Shown: one piece after another, positions 11,385 to 23,039 of the stretch
How the letters are laid out: each line of letters opens with the position of its first letter
Numbering within the stretch: position 1 is the stretch's first letter
Assembly: GCA_030549775.1 (NCBI GenBank)
Contig: CM060180.1
Coordinates: forward strand, 80,569,672 to 80,633,671
Source: Tamarix chinensis
Lineage: Eukaryota > Streptophyta > Magnoliopsida > Caryophyllales > Tamaricaceae
DNA: 64,000 bases
Direction: 5' to 3'
The notes under the pieces: model-generated
Database searches by the model: none
The model's input: the letters and a program-made list of their open reading frames with translations, nothing else
Told to the model about the DNA's origin: nothing
Made by a program: the position numbers and the translations under genes

Positions 11385-13154
11385 TTCCTAGGCATTTAAT
11401 GTAAGTTTTGCACTAACCACAAGCGCCCCTTATATTTGTTTCACCCAAAAAGGAGTTGAATTTGAGGTAGCATAGATGGTTAGAGTTTGTTACATATTAT
11501 GACTCCAAGTTATCTTATTGTAAAGCTAAAACCAACATTATGGTAGATTATTTTAGCTAAGTTACATCATATTCCTTAAGCGTTATCATATTATAATATA
11601 CATTGTGTTTAAAGCTTAGGGAGATGGGTATTGAGTTGATCAAGCTAATATCTTAGAGGCAAGAATGATTTCTCTTATTTTCCATCTTTGATGAGATATG
11701 ATTTTATTACCATGGTGATGTCAAGATTGATAACATTTGATGAAATATTACCAAGGATAAAGTCAGAGGGTTTTAGACCCATTATGATGAAAATATCAAA
11801 CACCAAGGAAGGTGGTGTATGACTGAAAAAGAATGTCCTTGACAGGGGTTGTTGTACTCCTTATTTTACCCACCTTAAGGAGGATAAGTTGCATTAAGAC
11901 CTAAAGAAGGTTTATTTGTTTCCTCATATGAAGCAATAGGTTATAGATTTCATTTCTAGATGCATACCTAGTTAGAAGGTTAAGATCAAGCATAAGATAC
12001 TAGTAAGGTTCTTATAGTAACTTGAGGTCCTAGAGTAGGAGTGGGATAATATCTCTATGGACTTTTTGCTTAATCTTTTAATGACTTGTAGTGGATTCAA
12101 TTCAGTATGGGTATTTATGGATTTTTTGACTAAGTTGTTAGTGTTTATAATAATAAAGTCAACTTTGAGTGTAAAGACGATGGATAGTGCTTACAAGAAA
12201 CATAATGTGAGATAACACAAGGTACCCATGACTATTATGTAGATTATGATCCATGGTTATTATCTCATTTGAGTTAGAACTTATAGGCTTCCTTTAAGAC
12301 ATAGTTTAAGATTAACGTAGTTTTTCATCCAAATATTGATGTTTAAAAAGAGAAGAACATTTAGACCTTGGACTATATGCTCGAAGCATACAAATTGCAT
12401 TTATGTTGTAGTTTGGAGGATCATCTTAATTTCATAAAGTTCTCTTACAATAATAATTTTTGGTAGAGTCTAAGGATGAAACCTTTTGATACATTATGAG
12501 GGGGAAAGTGTTTTACTTCTTTATAATGGAGTGTTTTACTTCTTTATAATGGAGTGTTTTACTTCTTTATAATAGAGTGATATTAGTGAGATGGTTATGT
12601 TAGGACTTGTCATGATTCAGGATACGAATAGGTATAGGAGGTTGATATAAGATTGTATGAGGGATACCCAAGATTAGTAAAAATAAATAGTGCACTTGTG
12701 AATGAGGGACAATAGTTATAAGGCGTGTGATATAGTCTTGTCAAGTGTCTCTCAAACTAAGAGAGTGATGAGGTTTGGTGAAGAAGGAAAAATTGAGTTT
12801 AAGGTATATTGGGCCTTATGAGATCTTGTTGAAAGTGCATAAGGTAGCATATCAGCTAACGTTGCCTATGGACTTATCCCATTTGTAAATCTTTTTCTTA
12901 TATCACATAGTTCGGGAACTATGATGCATATCTTTATCACATTGACAAAAAAAGATGATTTAACTCATTGAGTCTTTCACTTATGAGAAGCATTTTGTAA
13001 GCAACTTTGATACTAAAACTTTAGAAACCCATGCGTAGATATTCCTATTAGTCAAGGTTCTTTGATCACAACATGGAGCTGAGAAGTCCACTTAGGAGGT
13101 TGAGGAGAAGATGCATACAAAGTACCCTTACTAAGTCTAATTATTACAACCTTT
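11385..13154 (+). pseudogene. Ty3/gypsy pol remnant, 3' part (RNase H end, integrase)
   Basis: The interrupted plus-strand element resumes here. 11400..11560 contains LYLF-FTQK-like codons and a decayed version of the RNase H tail. 11850..12180 carries integrase: a CI-CQ-type zinc motif region, then WDNISMDF, with the first catalytic Asp and a VDRLTK-like block decayed to stops. The order continues that of 2458..5052. Many stops mean it is a fossil. Integrase sequence fades at about 13000 and LTR-like DNA follows. Confidence 0.7.
12507..12575 (+). repeat. 23-bp unit repeated three times in tandem
   Basis: AGTGTTTTACTTCTTTATAATGG occurs as 12507..12529, 12530..12552 and 12553..12575, the last with one change at its end. 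A local expansion inside the integrase relic. Confidence 0.9.
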
Positions 13155-15119
13155 CCTAATGTAACAGTTTGTTATAATTAGGTAGTAAACCCTTATCCTT
13201 ATTTATTTTTCCTTGTGATGTGTATAATATGGATTTTGGCACTAGGGTTTTGGGATCTTTTGTTTTGGATTCGAAGGTGAATCCTAATTTAAGGAGGTAT
13301 TTGTTTAATACCCTAACTTTAGAGTCCCCTAATGGTTTTTAATTTGTGTTTCTCATTAGTATTTATACTATTTTAATCTTGGGTTGGATATTTATTCTGA
13401 GATTTGCTATTGATGTTTGAGTTTTGGTAGAGGAGAACTGATTTATGTTGAAATCGTTTGACTGGTATAAAATACACTAGTTAACTAGATTATCTTTCTT
13501 TGGATATTTGGTTTAGAAGAACTATTCTACTTGTTATGACGGATTAGTAAACTATTGAAATGAGTTTTCTAGTTGTGGCATACTAGCTAACTTGTTCACT
13601 CATATGAGAGGTTTTTTTGCTTGATTTTGAGTGAAAGCTTTTCCAAATGATCTTGTAATTGGGTCATAATGTTTTGAGGAGCTTAAAACCATTTTTAGGA
13701 TTTTTATCACACGTGATCCAAGTGTTTAATTGATTAAAATTGAGTTAATTTAACATTTTGCACAAACTTTCTTTCATTTTTTCTCTCCTTTATTGTACCA
13801 TTCATTTTCCATGCAATTTCCATTTAGAAGCATCTACTAAGCTTCTTGATTCTGTTCCATGTCCCTTTTTCCATATTTCTGCCCCCTTTTTTTCTTTATA
13901 CTAAAGTTAACCTTATTCTCAATTGATCTATGTGTAAGCACCATTTTAGGTGATATCAACTTTAGCTTTAGAAATTCCCTTAGAATCACACCTTTATTGC
14001 TTAGTTTAGGGTTAATGGTGCACACATTTTGAGGTTATGAATTCCTTGACCCATTCACTCTCTCAAACCTTAGCCTCATTTTCTCTCTTTAATCTCTTTT
14101 TATCCCTAAGTGTTGAAATCCTCTTCCAACTCACCTATTCTTAGCACCAGCAATATTCTTCTCTCTTTGCCCTAATTTAATCTATTTTTCTCTCATTCTC
14201 TAATCATTCCTTTAGATCACCCTTATTTTTCTCTAAGGTAATAAAGGGTTAGATTTTGTAAAGGTTTGGAATTTAATTTTTGCCTTTGTTTCTTATATTA
14301 GGAAATTCTCTCTCTCTCCCTCTCTCTCTATTTTAGTCTAATTTCAAGTCTCCTCAATTTTATATAGGGTATTTTGAGATTTATCTTAGATTTTTGCTTT
14401 TTCTTCTTAAAATTCCAAGTTATGGGAGGATTTTGATTTCCTAATTGAAGGAATATCCTTAATTCTCTTATTTTTTTTAATGCTTGAGGTAAATTACTGT
14501 TACAACTTATGTAATGATCATAATGAAAAAATGTTTGTGCTAGTTAGTTTTATGTGATAGTCTGTATATAGGTGAAACAATGTGATACACAACTTTTATG
14601 GTTGGAATTGTGCAAGTATGACTTGGTAAGCATGAAATTATGACATGTTATGCATGCTTAGAAAAATTTATCTCTATGAATTGGTGTCCTAAGTTGTATT
14701 TAAAAATGTGGATAATCCCATAAGATTTAGGATGAATTACACAAATTGCAAAGTATGATGTATGACCCTTAGCCTTAAGTTGATTTAATATGATAAAGAT
14801 TGACTCTTGATGGCTCATATAAATTTAAGCATGTTTAAATAAACACCATGTTAGGCTTAAGATTTGGAGTAGTAGAGCAATTTCTACATATAAGCAAGAG
14901 GTGCTAAAATTAAAGTAGAAAAGTATAGTTAAGCCTTAAATACAAACTACAAGATATGTTCATAAGGAACCAATCAACTAGTTTGGGTGAAGACTGACTA
15001 TTCTAAAACCTTAATAAGTATTATGAATATATGAAAACAATTCTACATATGGATTTAATACATCAGTTTATCATTCTAGTACTCCTCTTATGTATTTTAT
15101 GCATTTTGTTTTGTAAATT
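13155..15119 (+). repeat. Probable gypsy LTR region, no gene
   Basis: AT-rich, with pyrimidine-rich tracts at 13760..14350 (including a CTCTCTCT run near 14310) and blocks rich in ACTAGTTAACTAG-like and GACTGG-like motifs. It follows the integrase relic, where a 3' LTR is expected. It resembles the reverse complement of 1..2457. The element boundary cannot be fixed by eye. Confidence 0.35.
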
Positions 15120-16220
15120 TAACCCTTTCTTATGATTTTGTGTTTTATAAGATTTCTAACCAACTTTTGGCCATTCAACTTCTTCTAAATCATTCTAATT
15201 TGATAATTTTTTAATTATCGAGCATTTTCTAAGTTTCCTAGGACTTTCTAATATTCAAAATGGAAATTTTTGAGTAAAAATATTATTTAACATCTATTTT
15301 ATCCTTAATTGTATTTTAAGCCTTAAAATGAGTGTTTTTACGTTTGTTTAAAATTAAAAAAATATGAAAAGTTATATTAAGAATTGCTAGAAAAATTTTT
15401 CCAATTTGAGGCATAATTCACATTGGAAACTCAACTTTCTCTATATTAAACCTATTATAAATACCCTAATTTTGCTCCTATCTTTCTAATATATCTATAT
15501 GAAGTTAGGGAGCAGTTTTCTAGGCCCAAAAAAGGCTATCAAAATCCATAATCCTATGTACTATTTTTTGTTTATATATTAGCAAATAATATCATTAAAT
15601 GTAACTTTATCAACATAAATATATTTTTGAACAAAAATTCAACCAACCTTTTTATGTTGATATGATTTTCATGGTCCCCTAGCTCCCAAATGTGAGATTT
15701 TTTTTTAAATTCTTTCATTCCTTAATTATTCTTGCAACGTTGGTTAGCGTTTTCTTCTTAAATCTTAACTCTATTGTTTTCTATAAATAATGAAGTTTTA
15801 AAAATATAAGAATATGAAGAGACATGATTCAAATATCTTCTTTAATTCCATAACTCTAATATAAGAAGAGGTATGCCTTATTAGCCTAAATTGTTGTTTC
15901 CTTTGATTTATTATGCATTTTTTATGTGATTTTGAAGATTTTTTTTTTATTTTGCGTACATGGCTTCCAAGAGGAGGAAAAGTTGTGATATCTTGTTGCC
16001 TTTTATGAAATATTGGATATAGGATATTGGTAATCTAAAGTGTACCAAAAGTAAATCAAAATCAACGCTTTTCCTACTTTAATTAATAGGTGTTGTGAAG
16101 ATGGCAATTTAGCCATTTTGTAGGGTCCAATGCCTCTAGCCATAAGTTTATGTTATTGCTAAATTTTGTTAATTTTAATGGTTTATTTGGACTACTTATA
16201 TATGATTTCATATATTTAAT
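15120..16220 (+). repeat. Degenerate direct repeat, copy 1
   Basis: Homologous to 21640..22880. Matching blocks include GTTTTAAAAATATAAGAA, TTTATTATGCATTTTT, the AAGAGGAG segment near 15970, GGATATTGGTAAT and TTGTGAAGATGGCA. Probably the same part of an LTR from related gypsy elements. No coding is seen. Confidence 0.65.
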
Positions 16221-18492
16221 TTATTCACTTTTTTGCATAACTAAAATCGTAATTGAATGATGTTTTAACATGAAAAAGGAATTTTTATCCATCTACTTCT
16301 CTGAAGCATTTATGTTGAATTATTTTTTTTTGTCTAATGTGTTCATAATGTATTTAGTGAATTGTGCATAATTTTTGAAGAGTTATATATTTGTATGCTA
16401 AGCTCTATGATAGTTTATTTTCTTAGACCTAAAAGGAAATATGTTCTTATTACATTCAACTTGTTTTCATTAGTGAGTTTTTTTAGTTCAAGAATGTTAT
16501 TTATTGATTAAGTATGCTTAGAAATTAAAATAATGATTAATATTTTTTCATAATTATTTAGTATAGGGCATATTAGGGTTTGTTTTGTTGCACCTAAATG
16601 ATTTAATTAGATACTTTAGGCTCAATGGTTTACCTGGAAAATTAAATTTGCCCCTAGAATACTAAATTAATGTGAATAGCTAAATAATGTAACTTATAAG
16701 TATCAATAATAGTATTTTTAGTTTTAAAATGTAAAAATCATTATATATGTTTATGTTTTTCTTTATATAAGAAAAATATTTTGATAAATAGCATCTTTTC
16801 CCAAATTAGTGTATAGACTTAATTTTTGGTACTGAATAATAGTATATCTTATTTTTTTGATTTATTAAATTAAGTATTGGTAATATATCTAAAAAGGGTT
16901 TATGTGCGTAGCTTGGGGATGAACATTGAGGTAGGGTTTGTAGTTGATGCACTCCTTGCCATCATCATCAAGAATTAATGGGACACCTTTGTCTACTCTA
17001 TATGTGAACTATGAGGCCTATAGTTGGTATTAGTACTTAAAGGTTTGGGTTTCCTAAGGGTTTAGCTTATGTATCTAGGGGATTATAGGTATTTCATTCA
17101 CCATCGCTAGTAGTGTTATACATGATGTGTCAATTCCTTTTCACATGCACCATATATATGGGTAAAATTACATTCTGAAAATGGTTAAATGAATCATTAT
17201 ATAATGGGTATATAAGTATGTGATCTTTTTCATTATTTATTTGGTGAATAACATGGCTTACATGCTATGTATTTGTTGATGGTAGAGTTTAGTAATGATT
17301 AAAGGTCTAAGGAGAAACTATGGGTTGTGTTTTTTCATTCTCCTTGGTTTGGTAGTTTTGTTGGGTAAAAGTCGAAAGTTAAAATATTATCATAGTTGTG
17401 GTTTCTAAAAATGATCCTTGTCTTTTGGGAATTTATTATGTTGTGTCAGTTTGCTTCTAAGATTACTATTTGGTATAAAAATATCATGATTGAATCCCTA
17501 ACCAACTGCCAAACACTCTATTTTATTCTCCTTTTGTATTTTCTTCATTTTGAGAAAATTAATCAAGTGTATATTATTATTGGGATATCTTGTATGTATT
17601 TTTTTAATCACATCATTATATATAATAAAGATCATCAGTTTTTCCAATCATTTTGATTGTGTTATTTCTCAATTTATTCTTATGCACTTGATCATAAATT
17701 AGATCTAAACCTATCCTATCTCAAATCGGCAATTTCACATCAAAGAGGAGTATGTGGGATAAATAAATAAAGTATGATTTTTCTATACTAAATAATACAT
17801 AAATATAGGAAATGTGTTGTTGGATAATTGATTGAATGACATAGTAACTTGTGAACTTTGAATATGCATAAATTTATTTATATCAGAATTAAAAATCATA
17901 ATCTCAAGTTCCATATCATTCTAAATCCTCCATGTGATTTTATTTTTTATGGTTTGGCACGAATAGTGTGAATAGATAACTTTTTATGAATAGTTATTAA
18001 TAGTAGATTATGATCAATTTTATCATAATTCTTGTGGTAGCATGCATGATTGCATTCTTCTTATCCCATCATGATTGTAATTGTTTAATGTTGTTTCTTG
18101 CTATCATTTAAAGAAGATTTAATTTACACAAAACACTTGTTGTACTAATTATATTCTTCCACTACCTTTTCATTTATTTTTCTATTGCATTAGATGTGGA
18201 AGCCTTCCCCAAGGCATAGACCGCAGGTATGTATGGTTGTGGTGGAGCATATAGTAGGCTTATTTGGTTACTCATTTTGCTATATCTAGCTATATCTAAG
18301 TAAAGATTTGATTATGTATATGATCAAATATCCTTTTCTATTACTTATTTCTATTTTAATTGATATTGATATTCTTTTAGTATAGTTTTGTAATCTCATA
18401 TTGATTTATAATTTGGTACTTATTACACTTGATCACAAGGTACAAGACAACTATTAGCCTATCATTCAGTAAAGATTGGATAATGATAGTGA
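16221..18492. other. AT-rich interval, nothing recognised
   Basis: Only short chance frames and homopolymer runs occur. The open frame at 17396..17656 has low-complexity hydrophobic codons typical of AT-rich DNA and no recognisable motif. I see no gene here. Confidence 0.5.
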
Positions 18493-18860
18493 TGCAGGAG
18501 CAAACATGCAAGAATTTGCTTTCATAATTATAGAACCAATTATTCTTCATATGGAAAGTATCTCCCACAAATTTGAAGACCAACGGATGGTTACATTGCT
18601 CGAAACATAACAAACAAACAACTAAGTGTCGATGTGCATGTGCATGGCATGCATAGAAGGAGTGACCATGTGCATGGGAGCTTCTTTGTAGACTTGTCAA
18701 GCATTATTAAGTAATTTAGCTGATTTATTAATTAAGTAGTAATGTTAGATAATAAAGTTAGCATAAAGTAGCATAAAAGGTAGCATAATATCATTTAACT
18801 TGGTATCTTTTCAATTATGCTTTTAGCTAGTGATCATGGTATTCTCCATTGAAATTGATT
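18493..18860 (+). mobile_element. Inverted fragment of the 0.98-kb gypsy LTR
   Basis: Starts TGCAGGAGCAAAC, the reverse complement of the LTR end at 6034, and follows that LTR inwards: GAATTTGCTTTCATAATTA, AACCAATTATTCTTCATATG and the TGCATGGCATGCAT region all have counterparts at 5840..6034 in reverse. It is a partial LTR in the opposite orientation to the element at 5053..11384. The rest of that copy is missing. Confidence 0.75.
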
Positions 18861-19249
18861 TCCTCTAATTAACATTTTATTCTTGTATTTCTTTGTATGG
18901 ATATTAGGCTCACATAACCCTAGGTTTTAAACCTTGACTTTTATGTCTCTATGTGCTTTCTAGCACAATCTAATTTTATTTATCTTTGGTCGTTTGGTTA
19001 ATTAGCTTTGTGTTTAAATGAGGTTGGTAGTTAGGTTGTTATCTTGCATTAGAAATGATAGTAGCACTCTATTTTTATGGGATTATCTTGTCTTTCTGCT
19101 TTCACAACATTTTGGAACAAAATTTATCAGTAGTGGAAAAGGGGGTGTTATAGGTTTTTTTTTGTTAAGTGAGTATAATATTATAGATGATACATAATTC
19201 TATATAATAATAAAAAATATGCAATGAAGGGTCCATCTAATCACCCTAA

Positions 19250-20110
19250 AACTTGGCATTTAGAAGCATGACTAGCCTCTCATATGACTTGCACTAGTTT
19301 TTACTTTCAACATGACTTGATACCCTTTTAAATATACTTTTTATGATTTTAGCTGATGATCTACCCTTATTACTAAAAACATGGTGGTTTTGTTCTATCC
19401 ATAGATTATAGGTAGAAAAAAAAACATATATCGTGACACTTTTGCTCTATAAGGAGATCCCCTACCTCCTTTTTACCTCCATCAAAAAATTCATGGGAGC
19501 CTTGTAATCAAGTGAGTACATCTAAGACCTTCAAGGAGATATTTCAAAACCTATTTCAAAAAATCACATTCAAAGAAGAGGGGGTGAATGGATTCATCTT
19601 ACAATATGCATAACTAGAAAATAATGAAGAACACAATACCTGTATGAGCCAATCTATACCTTGTGAATAAACATTGATGAGAAATAAACCATAAGTGGAT
19701 TTGCTGTAGTGGGAGAGGGAGTGGGTTCCAAACAACCATCCACCAGCTTATTATCTCACTGTGTGACCTAATGGAATCATAATATTTTTCAACACTAAAT
19801 TTACCATTGACACACAATTAATATCCCTCTAGATAATGAAAAGCTAAGTAGAATATCTATCTTATGCTAAGTAATCTTCTTAAACACAAAGAGATAGAAG
19901 TAGTACCTTGAGTCTCCCATAATGATTTAGTTTTGATAAATTTTGAGTTTACCCATTTAACACATAATACATCCTTCTTAATATGTAAATTTGACAATAG
20001 TTTACAAAGGACTGCCATATTTCACCTTTCTAGATCAATCAGTCTTAGCCCTCTTTGTTGTTTCAGCTTACACACTTGTTGCTAAACCATAGGAAATTTT
20101 TTTTGAGACT
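19250..20110 (-). pseudogene. LINE (non-LTR retrotransposon) ORF2 C-terminal remnant
   Basis: Minus-strand translation gives the region that follows reverse transcriptase in plant LINEs: GLRLIDLERWNMAVLCKLL, then KDVLCVKWV, then GKFSVEKYYDSIRS and WWMVVWNPL. The open part is 19614..19817. These match the zinc-binding RT-associated domain (zf-RVT), in which a conserved W...VW precedes a Cys/His cluster. The cluster at about 19590 is decayed. No RT catalytic core is present, so this is a 5'-truncated or broken copy. Stops interrupt it several times. Confidence 0.8.
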
Positions 20111-20339
20111 ATGACCAAACCAAAAATACTCACAACACATAGTATTGATAGTGTGGATTACCTATTAAGGGAGTGGCATTACACTTTTATTTTACACTAT
20201 TTTATTTTTGATAAGTTTTCATGTGTTTTCAACCCAAACTAGATGTGATAAGGGTAGATTTTGATATGATTATGTTGTTTTCTTTCTTATGTTCTTAGAA
20301 ATTATCATTTTTTTATTATGTCATAAATAATATATCATG
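20111..20339. other. Short AT-rich interval
   Basis: No feature recognised between the LINE remnant and the gag remnant. Confidence 0.4.
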
Positions 20340-21630
20340 GAATAAATGACTCATGGATGCCTTTTTATCGATCATACAACTTGCTGAGTAGCACGCTAAT
20401 CTACCTCGACAACCATTTCCTCAACTACAATGGTATGTGAAAGGACATGTAGAGAATTAACTCAAGAAAGCCATCGGTCATCATCTATCGATGTATGAAG
20501 CGGAGAGGACCAAAACTCACCTTTAGGAATGGATTCATGATTTTGAGCACACCTTCAAGATCGTTGATATTCCAAAGCATAGAAGGGATAGTATTGTAGT
20601 GTGTTATATTTGAAACATCACTTATAACATGTAGGTGTGCTACTAAGAGCTAGGAGGACCAAAATTGGACATTATTAACTTTCAAGAGGCACTTCACAAT
20701 CACTTTTACTCTAGACTCAAAAAGGGCATGAGTTCAAGGAGTTCCCATGGTTCTCTTAGGGTACCATGATGGCTTCAGAGTAATGCTCCATCTTTAGAAA
20801 GATGTTTAGGTTTTCTCTAATAATATCATCTAATAGGGAGGTGATGAGTTGTTACTTTGAGAGAGGCTTATATTTTACTCATTAGAGGATTATAGAAGCA
20901 AATAAGCTCATAGATACTCTAAGCGTTTTGCGAGCATGCATGCATCACCATTATCGTACTAGAGTAGCCCATGTTGTTATTAGTGAAGAAGACAATCGAG
21001 CATTAAAGTAATGATCATAGAGTTCAACCACGTGTAGGAGGTTAGAGTATAAGGTAGTACAAATTTTAGGGTCAAGTATGGTGCTATACCATTGTAGATG
21101 ATATGAAACTGATCTCATGGAGAGATATTTTAGAGGGTTTCTAATATGGTGTAGAGTTTACGGCAAAGATGGGAACATTAAGTTTGAGTGTTAGTTTTCT
21201 ACATGAGGCATGACCTATGAGGTGCTAGTTCAATGGAAAGATTAAATCCTTAACACTAACAGACATCATAAAAGGACTAATTACATAGTACAATGCTTAG
21301 AGTTTTGGAAAACCACAAGGATATGGCTTTTTATATTGGAGGCACACACATACAGGTTGTTCATTTCCATAAGAACCGTTATAGGTTAGATCACTCAGAA
21401 AAGGATTATTGAGGTTAACTATTTTGACTTTTAACCAGCAGTCAAATAAAGCCTGAAGTGTTGAAGTGTTAACTTCTAGAAGATGGTGTGTAATTATTTA
21501 AATAATTTTCCTTTCAAGGAGTTATCATCCCATTTCAGACCAGAGTTTGTCTATGTGTTTTCATAACTCTTCCTTCATTGGTTGTTTAGTCTCATTAAAC
21601 TTTAAGGATGAAGTTTGGTTATGTAGGGTA
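20340..21630 (+). pseudogene. Ty3/gypsy gag remnant
   Basis: Plus-strand codons at 20480..20760 give EWIHDFEHTFKIVDIPKH and, further on, a YSRLKKGM block after INFQEAL. This is the plant gypsy capsid layout: a W-x-x-x-FE motif, a region before a W-rich block, then a Y-F-P-R/K-like block. Frame shifts and stops are frequent and no protease, RT or integrase follows before the LTR-like repeat at 21640. Either pol was deleted or this was a non-autonomous element. Confidence 0.6.
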
Positions 21631-21639
21631 ATGATTTAA

Positions 21640-22880
21640 TACCCCACTTCTTAAAACCCTATTTATTATCATAAATACTAGAAAATTAGTATAAACTTTG
21701 ACTTGTTATATTACTTTACGGTTTTTGAACTCTCTACACTTTTTTGAAATTCTGTGTTGCAATTATTTAACTCATCTTATAGTTTTGACTTTACAAGATT
21801 TTTGAGACACTATCAACCCTCAAACTTATTCTAGATCACTCTACCCATATCAGTTTTGAATTATTTTGATTTTATGATTCTCTTAGAATTTCTTAACTGT
21901 AAAAAAAATATTTATTTTTTTTAATTATTATTTGTCGTCTGTTATGTTCTAAATCACCTTTTAGGTTCTAAACGAGCATTTTAACTGACAAAAAATTACC
22001 AAAGCTGTAGCGATACTCATATTTTCATATTAATTATAAATATGAAATAAAATGATAAAAAAAAGTATTTTTTATACTTTTTAAGTCTATTATGCTAATT
22101 TTAGGCATAATTAGTGTCTAATAATAAACTTTTTCTACACTAAACCTATTTTAAACATCCTTAGTTTTATCTTATCATACTAAACTATATAATTGAATGT
22201 TTTTTTTAACCTAAAGGGATATCAAAATAAAATAGACTACGAAATTATTATTTAGTTTTTTTCTATCATATAATTGAAGTACCTTTAATAGTTTAAATTT
22301 CTACCTTAACCAAAACCTCTTCCAACTCTTATATCCTTGTATGATTTTTATGTTCCCTTATCTTCCAAAGCCTATATTTTTCAACCTATTTCCTTCATCC
22401 GTTATTCTTACAATAAGTTTTGAAATTTTTTTCTTGATTATTAATTTTCATCTCTTTATTGTTATCGTTAAATAGTCAAGTGTTAAAAATATAAGAATGG
22501 GAAGAGAAAATTTTCAAAAGTATTCATTAGTTTAAGAACTCAAATCAAAGGAATAATAAGCTTTATTTCCTTTCCTTCTTCATTTAGTTGATATATTATG
22601 CATTTTTGAGTTCTTTTTACTTTTTTTTTGTGTTCAAGTATGTAAGATTTTCAAGAGGAGTAGAAATGGTAATCTTTGGAAGATTTATGTGCAATATTGG
22701 AGCTAGGATATTGGTAAACTAAAATATACTAAGATGATATGGAGATTAAGGCCTTATCATGCTTTAATTATTTGATGTTGTGAAGATGGCATTTAAGCTA
22801 ATTTTTTGGGTCCTATAACTTTAGCTACATATTGGTGTTGTCGCAATTTTATTTTATTTTTTGAATTTTAACAATTTCAT
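21640..22880 (+). repeat. Degenerate direct repeat, copy 2
   Basis: Counterpart of 15120..16220. It directly follows the gag remnant and starts near AATACCCCACTTCTTAAA, so it may be the 3' LTR of that element. No coding sequence. Confidence 0.55.
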
Positions 22881-23039
22881 TGAATAATATAGTTTTTGAG
22901 GTATTATTTAATACATTTAAAGTGTTAATTTAGGTTCTTATGATTAATGTTATGGTTTCATGATGTTTTAAATGAAATAACATTTTTTTCATCTATAATT
23001 ATTTTACATTTTCCAAAAACAAATTTTGGTGTTCTAATA

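Noticed and set aside
5048..11389. Target duplication for the minus-strand gypsy element
   Set aside because: Flanks GTTAG and TTCCT do not match. Either mutated or the ends are misplaced by a few bases, so no TSD is claimed.
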